Positions 31,389-34,518 of a stretch of DNA of 34,518 nt are shown piece by piece (positions within the stretch are counted from its first letter, which is position 1; each line of letters begins with the position of its first letter). The stretch is from a virus. A model generated the notes under the pieces. That model saw only the letters and a list, made by a program, of their open reading frames with translations, made no database searches and was not told where the DNA came from. Where the stretch lies: positions 1 to 34,518 of IMG/VR virus record IMGVR_UViG_3300001686_000015. One strand, written 5' to 3'. The translations under genes were made by a program, and so were the position numbers.

Positions 31389-31640
31389 ATGGGCGTATTT
31401 TTAGAAAATGGCGAAAGTGTAGTCCTTGAAAACGGCGACACTCTTATCATAGGAAACGAAAAAGTAAGCTTTTCGTTGAAAGACGAGCAGTTTATAAGAT
31501 ATGAAAAAATCAATGATGAATGGGTTGAGCGTAAAAGGTGGAGCGCAAAAGACAACACAGCTTATAGAAGAAATTTTTTGCAGAATAAAAAGAAAGCAAT
31601 AGAAGATAAACAATCATCAGAGGAGAAAAAAAATGTTTAA
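31389..31640 (+). CDS. small hypothetical protein, accessory operon
   Basis: An 83-residue protein with two tandem near-repeats at its N-terminus (VFLENGESVVLENGDTLIIG: LENGESV, LENGDTL), then a charged helical part (YEKINDEWVERKRWSAKDNT) and a Lys/Glu-rich tail. It has a clear Shine-Dalgarno (AGGAG) in a leader similar to those at 26979 and 31107. The start of the next gene lies inside its 3' end by eight bases. Cytoplasmic; function unknown. Confidence 0.65.
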   Translation: MGVFLENGESVVLENGDTLIIGNEKVSFSLKDEQFIRYEKINDEWVERKRWSAKDNTAYRRNFLQNKKKAIEDKQSSEEKKNV

Positions 31641-32103
31641 TCGAAAATTATTTAAAACGTGTTTTCTTGCAATCGTCATATTTGTATTTAATACAAGCGC
31701 ATTAGCACAACAACATTATGACGTTAATGCGTGCGCTGCTGGAATAACTTCAATGTGTCCATTGCCTAAAAACTTTAATTGGATAATTTCTTGTTGCTCA
31801 AACTCGGATAAAGCCAGAAAGGTATTTATAAAAAATTTCCAAGGCTTTGAATCAAGCCGCCTTTCAATGCTAATAAGTGGGAAGAAAATGAGAGAAAGTC
31901 ATTTTATATCAGAAAAAACATATCAAAAGATACTTGACTATAGCACATGGAGTGAAAACTTGAACAACAAGAAAATAAAAGATTGGGACATAGAAGGATT
32001 AAGGTCGGGTGAAATGGAAGTAAATAACGCTATAGACGATGATGATAAAACATATTACCGCGATAAGTTTCTGTGCGTTGTTTCAAGTAAGTTTTGCAGA
32101 TAA
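31633..32103 (+). CDS. secreted Cys-rich hypothetical protein
   Basis: A 156-residue protein with a Sec signal peptide: KLFKTC positive start, hydrophobic FLAIVIFVFNTSA, then a likely cleavage after ALA at residues 23-25. The mature part has six cysteines (34, 42, 54, 55, 148, 155) in two clusters, so disulfide bonds in the periplasm are likely. The rest is alternating charged and hydrophobic. Phage genes for exported proteins usually serve lysogenic conversion or superinfection exclusion. No family recognised. It sits in an operon with an Imm-like inner-membrane protein. Confidence 0.7.
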   Translation: MFNRKLFKTCFLAIVIFVFNTSALAQQHYDVNACAAGITSMCPLPKNFNWIISCCSNSDKARKVFIKNFQGFESSRLSMLISGKKMRESHFISEKTYQKILDYSTWSENLNNKKIKDWDIEGLRSGEMEVNNAIDDDDKTYYRDKFLCVVSSKFCR

Positions 32104-32253
32104 GAGATACATGTTTTTAATGACGGGAATCCATCCGATAATAAATACAGGAAATGTACCAAACATAAAAGGTAGAAACAAATAGAGTTTTATAAATTTT
32201 GAAATTAACGCCGATCCAGCGTTTACCTCGGGGATAGTCTCTGTTATCCCCAC
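32083..32253 (-). CDS. possible small - strand membrane protein (low confidence)
   Basis: Between the stop of 31633-32103 and the start at 32271 the + strand holds no good gene. On the - strand, GTG at 32251-32253 opens a 56-codon frame with a convincing transmembrane segment (LYLFLPFMFGTFPVFIIGWI) and ends at TGA 32083-32085, overlapping the convergent gene by 21 bases. Its start is only 17 bases from the divergent 32271 gene and has no clear Shine-Dalgarno or promoter. The region therefore may hold a tiny membrane protein or only antisense resemblance; this covers 32,104-32,270. Confidence 0.3.
   Translation of the reverse strand: MGITETIPEVNAGSALISKFIKLYLFLPFMFGTFPVFIIGWIPVIKNMYLLSAKLT
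32230..32251 (+). promoter_or_regulatory. hairpin in the leader of 32271-32399
   Basis: GGGGATA (32230-32236) and TATCCCC (32245-32251) form a perfect 7-bp stem with an 8-base loop. There is no U-run after it, so it is not a clear terminator. It sits 20 bases upstream of the ATG at 32271, so it could affect message stability or translation. Evidence is structural only. Confidence 0.5.
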
Positions 32254-32270
32254 CTATTTAGAGATATTTT

Positions 32271-32399
32271 ATGAATTACATATTTGCAATTGGTTTTGGC
32301 GTAATTGGCGCTTTAATATTGATCGCTGCTTACATTTTGATTAAGTATATCGAGCACGATAGATTTTTAAATATAAATCCTAATAAGGAAAAAAAATGA
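32271..32399 (+). CDS. 42-residue single-span membrane protein
   Basis: Reads MNYIFAIGFGVIGALILIAA followed by YILIKYIEHDRFLNINPNKE, with one hydrophobic helix (residues 3-25) and a charged cytoplasmic or periplasmic tail. TGA at 32397-32399 overlaps the next ATG (ATGA), which supports it. No family recognised; size and shape fit a small modulator of an envelope function such as the Imm-like protein encoded two genes on. Confidence 0.6.
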   Translation: MNYIFAIGFGVIGALILIAAYILIKYIEHDRFLNINPNKEKK

Positions 32400-32632
32400 A
32401 AGATATCATTAAAACGATATTAAAAGAATGTAAAACAAATGAAGATTTTTTAAAAAAATATAATTCATATACTTCTCCATGGTTGAATTTTAATATAGGG
32501 GAATTATTTTCGAAATTTTATTTTGATACGAAAAATGTAAATATCTCAACGAAAATTTACAATAAAACAATGAGGCTGTCATACGAAAACGAATTTTTTG
32601 ACTGGATACAATCGACTTACGGAGAGAAATAA
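32396..32632 (+). CDS. small hypothetical protein coupled to the Imm-like gene
   Basis: A 78-residue protein (KDIIKTILKECKTNEDFLKK, then SPWLNFNIGELFSKFYFDTK and MRLSYENEFFDWIQSTYGEK). It is acidic at its ends and predicted to be helical, without membrane or metal motifs. The start overlaps the previous stop and its own stop overlaps the Imm-like ATG (AATAATGG: TAATG), so three genes are coupled. Function unknown. Its position suggests a partner or regulator of the Imm-like protein. Confidence 0.6.
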   Translation: MKDIIKTILKECKTNEDFLKKYNSYTSPWLNFNIGELFSKFYFDTKNVNISTKIYNKTMRLSYENEFFDWIQSTYGEK

Positions 32633-32847
32633 TGGATGCACAAATATATACAATCGCAGGACGAGCAATTTCAGGAATGATATTACTATTAGTATTTTTT
32701 GCTATTTACTTTTTACCATGGATTATAGCGAATTATAGAAAACATCCGAATAGTACACCAATACTTTTAATAAATTTATTTCTTGGGTGGAGTTTTATAG
32801 GTTGGTTTGTTGCACTTATTTGGTCAACTTTAAATATTAAAAGGTAG
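32632..32847 (+). CDS. imm: superinfection immunity protein (T4 Imm-like)
   Basis: A 71-residue inner-membrane protein with two hydrophobic helices (about residues 13-34 and 44-66) and the family motifs YFLPWIIANYRKHPNSTPI, and LLINLFLGWSFIGWFVALIW. The YFLP, RkHpn, NlflGWsfiGW and ALiW positions match the superinfection immunity family. T4 Imm blocks the DNA of a second phage from crossing the inner membrane. Here it would be expressed from a prophage promoter, protecting a lysogen. It overlaps the preceding gene by one base. Confidence 0.85.
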   Translation: MDAQIYTIAGRAISGMILLLVFFAIYFLPWIIANYRKHPNSTPILLINLFLGWSFIGWFVALIWSTLNIKR

Positions 32848-32854
32848 ATTACAT

Positions 32855-33082
32855 ATGTCTAAACATCATGATTCAGTGAAGTTTATAAAATTAGAGGATG
32901 GGAAAGTTGAAATTGTTTTTAATGATGAAAATCATAAATTAAATAAATCAGAAAACAAAATCTTTAAATGCAAAAACTGTGGGGCATTATTAGAATATAC
33001 TCTTGAAATTTCAGCAGTTGATTCTTTTTACAATATATTTGCATGCAAAATTTGTCAATGGAGGAGAGAAATAGATGATTAA
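32855..33082 (+). CDS. zinc-ribbon hypothetical protein
   Basis: A 75-residue protein with one CxxC pair in FKCKNCGALLEYTLEI (residues 39-42) and a second in FACKICQWRREI (residues 64-67), about 22 residues apart, the spacing of a zinc ribbon. The N-terminus has acidic and beta parts (VKFIKLEDGKVEIVFNDENH). It starts seven bases after the Imm-like gene and overlaps the next zinc-ribbon gene by eight bases. Nucleic-acid or protein contact via zinc is likely; no target known. Confidence 0.65.
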   Translation: MSKHHDSVKFIKLEDGKVEIVFNDENHKLNKSENKIFKCKNCGALLEYTLEISAVDSFYNIFACKICQWRREIDD

Positions 33083-33401
33083 TATTTTATGTAAAGAATG
33101 CGGTTCAGAACTGACTGCATGCAAAGAAAAAGGATTTGAAGAACTTTATGAATGTCCAGATAAAATAAACTGCGGGCTGGTTTTTAAATTAAAGTCTCAC
33201 AGCATTGTTAGAGACTACCTTAAGTATAATATAATAGCTCAATTCCCAGATCCGACAGATGATAAAAAAGATGAGGCTATAGTATGCGGATTATGCAATG
33301 AATTCATAGATTACAGGAAAGTTATATCATGCAAATCTAACGAAAACGATTTCACTATAAGAATAGTGTCGCGTCATGACTGCAAATCAAGCGGTATTTA
33401 A
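33075..33401 (+). CDS. zinc-ribbon hypothetical protein, two sites
   Basis: A 108-residue protein with CxxC at the N-terminus (ILCKECGSELTACKEKG), further Cys in ELYECPDKINCGLVF, and a third pair in AIVCGLCNEFIDYR. It overlaps the preceding zinc-ribbon gene by eight bases. The two genes look like relatives by composition, perhaps arisen by duplication. The function is unknown. Ends with TAA at 33399-33401. Confidence 0.6.
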   Translation: MINILCKECGSELTACKEKGFEELYECPDKINCGLVFKLKSHSIVRDYLKYNIIAQFPDPTDDKKDEAIVCGLCNEFIDYRKVISCKSNENDFTIRIVSRHDCKSSGI

Positions 33402-33418
33402 AAAATGAGGAAAACTTT

Positions 33419-33757
33419 ATAAAAGTAGTTGCTACCAGTAAAAATGGTGAAAAAATAGAATTGCCATTAATGGAATATGCGGTAGGCTTTCCTTGGATAA
33501 AAATATCAGAAAGACTGCCAAAAATTGACACTTTAATAGAAGTAAGGTGTATTGATTTTGACACAAAGGAAAAATTCATAACTGAACACACCACTAAAAT
33601 AGTCAAAGCTTCTCTAAGAAAGGCTACTATTGAATTTGAATCAGGTAAATCATCAGAACTTTTTGCATTTATTGAGTGCACCACAACGCAAAAAGAAATA
33701 GAACTAGGTACTCAAATAATATTGTTAGCTACAGAGTGGCGAGAATTATTAATCTAA
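33419..33757 (+). CDS. hypothetical protein with a probable ATA start
   Basis: The frame is open far upstream of the in-frame TTG at 33461. The first ATG/GTG/TTG after the previous stop in this frame is that TTG, but the sequence before it reads as protein: IKVVATSKNGEKIELPLMEY. An ATA at 33419-33421 lies seven bases after GAGGA (33407-33411), the normal place for a start codon. The protein then continues AVGFPWIKISERLPKIDTLI, resembling a DUF551-like phage protein (WIxISerLPxxxxxVlv) with a C-terminal strand. It overlaps the convergent nuclease gene by nine bases. Either ATA is the start or the ATG has been lost. Confidence 0.5.
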   Translation: MKVVATSKNGEKIELPLMEYAVGFPWIKISERLPKIDTLIEVRCIDFDTKEKFITEHTTKIVKASLRKATIEFESGKSSELFAFIECTTTQKEIELGTQIILLATEWRELLI

Positions 33758-34255
33758 AACTTGAAATGAAACCTTAAGCCTCTTATTGTAATTATCCTCA
33801 TACGCCTTTGCAACTATATCACTTTTGATAATAAGTAAATTTTCAGCATTTCTTTTCTGAGCATTCGCGCTAAAATTATAACTACCAGTGATGACTATTT
33901 TATCGTCAATTATAATGACCTTGTTGTGCGCTATCGTAACTTTTCGATCAATCCAGACCGGAATCCCTAAATCATGAAAATATAGCGCCGGAGAATATCC
34001 TTTTTTCCTGTCTTGCGTCTTATCAAGTATGATCTGAACCTTGACACCACGCCTATTAGCTCTTTCTAGTGCGATTGAAATAGGCGTTGACGTTAATTGG
34101 TATGCCTGAACTTCTATCATTCGCTGTGCGTTATCTATTGCGCCAATGATCTGCATATCGCATCGTTCGCCTGGCGTGAAGCATGGAGATACGTCGGCGG
34201 GAATTGCAAACACTGAAAACGGCAGAAGCAAAAAGAATAGTAATATATATTTCAT
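33749..34255 (-). CDS. secreted phospholipase D-family nuclease (Nuc-like)
   Basis: A 168-residue protein with signal peptide MKYILLFFLLLPFSVFA cleaved around residue 17, then a single HKD motif: AHNKVIIIDDKIVITGSYNF (His110, Lys112, Asp117). Preceding segments match the family: MIEVQAYQLTSTPISIALER, RRGVKVQIILDKTQ. One HKD per chain is normal for the Nuc type, which dimerises and cuts DNA in the periplasm. Its ORF ends nine bases inside the convergent gene 33419-33757. It could degrade incoming DNA; this is inference. No promoter was identified. Confidence 0.85.
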   Translation of the reverse strand: MKYILLFFLLLPFSVFAIPADVSPCFTPGERCDMQIIGAIDNAQRMIEVQAYQLTSTPISIALERANRRGVKVQIILDKTQDRKKGYSPALYFHDLGIPVWIDRKVTIAHNKVIIIDDKIVITGSYNFSANAQKRNAENLLIIKSDIVAKAYEDNYNKRLKVSFQVLD

Positions 34256-34326
34256 TCAAATTTCCCACTTTGGTATGTATGGAGTTGTCTTTAATATAGT
34301 ATTAAAAATAACAGTAATTTACTCAT

Positions 34327-34518
34327 TCAGTATTTTAACCCATTTTCAATGCAGTATAATTCCCAATTTATAAAAAGGTTAAGCTCTAAATAATGCCAAT
34401 TATAGTAGTATTTTTTACATATCTTGCATTTATTCGGAATTACCATCCCATCACAAAATACAACATCTCCTTTAAAATAATATTTATGTAGACAAAAAAA
34501 CTGCCTAATTTTTTTAAT
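34327..34518 (-). CDS. partial zinc-ribbon protein, 5' part outside the window
   Basis: The - strand frame is open to the end of the window and ends with TGA at 34327-34329. It reads IKKIRQFFCLHKYYFKGDVV and FCDGMVIPNKCKICKKYYYN, i.e. Cys/His followed by CxxC, then WHYLELNLFINWELYCIENG. The beginning looks like that of 27827-28351 (KKLFCRHEYTYV...KKCDKCG), so the two are probably related zinc-ribbon genes. The start codon lies beyond the window. Function unknown. Confidence 0.6.
   Translation of the reverse strand: MKKIRQFFCLHKYYFKGDVVFCDGMVIPNKCKICKKYYYNWHYLELNLFINWELYCIENGLKY

Noticed and set aside
1-34518. CRISPR array, tRNA genes, integrase, insertion sequences
   Set aside because: No spaced short repeats, no cloverleaf candidates noticed, no recombinase motifs and no IS-like inverted-repeat ends were found by eye.

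Overview
The window is a large part of a temperate-type, contractile-tailed (myovirus) phage or prophage from an AT-rich Gram-negative host. The evidence for a Gram-negative host is the Sec signal peptides on probable periplasmic proteins, a GH108 endolysin and a T4 Imm-like superinfection-immunity protein. The host genus cannot be read from the sequence. No integrase, CI-type repressor, replication gene, tRNA, att site or CRISPR array is visible, so neither phage end can be fixed.

Layout. (1) 1-620, + strand: an ATG-coupled pair, a 5'-truncated HD-domain hydrolase of the ppGpp-hydrolase type and a small gene whose 3' end runs into the phage late region. (2) 620-26,589, - strand: one long late block transcribed right to left. 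In transcription order it holds small and large terminase, portal, small head genes, a repeat-rich probable head fibre, a protease-scaffold fusion, major capsid protein, neck and tail-terminator genes, sheath, tube, a tail-assembly chaperone with a -1 frameshift site, tape measure, baseplate (LysM, hub D, spike V, gp25/W, J, I-like), tail fibres with a recent tandem duplication, a lysis cassette and a permuted NlpC/P60 (YiiX-like) enzyme. (3) 26,590-26,991: a control region with a late promoter, a terminator about 50 bp downstream of it, an inverted-repeat element and a promoter facing the other way. (4) 26,992-28,351, + strand: a three-gene moron-like cassette. (5) 28,344-30,158, - strand: a P22/phi21-type antiterminator Q, a ParB-methyltransferase fusion and two tiny coupled ORFs. 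(6) 30,173-33,757, + strand: AT-rich accessory genes under two promoters that share sequence with the cassette in (4). (7) 33,749-34,518, - strand: a secreted phospholipase-D-family nuclease and a partial zinc-ribbon gene.

How it works together. Q is encoded upstream of a strong late promoter (26,692-26,720) that has an inverted repeat in its spacer and a terminator just downstream. This is the lambdoid pR'/tR' arrangement, and three further terminator-like hairpins punctuate the late block. The + strand accessory genes have their own sigma70 promoters with CGTTA-type repeats, so they are probably expressed from the prophage independently of the late programme. They include a superinfection-immunity protein and a secreted Cys-rich protein, and lie next to a secreted nuclease. 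A lysogenic-conversion or superinfection-exclusion island is therefore the most interesting functional hypothesis.

The most noteworthy sequence-level observations are the A AAA AAC frameshift site joining two tail-chaperone frames, the Q/late promoter/terminator circuit interrupted by a moron cassette, near-identical duplicated promoter and gene-tail segments flanking Q and the methyltransferase, a conserved-looking small gene broken by one in-frame TGA, a 19-bp duplication that changes a C-terminus, and a gene that seems to start at ATA.
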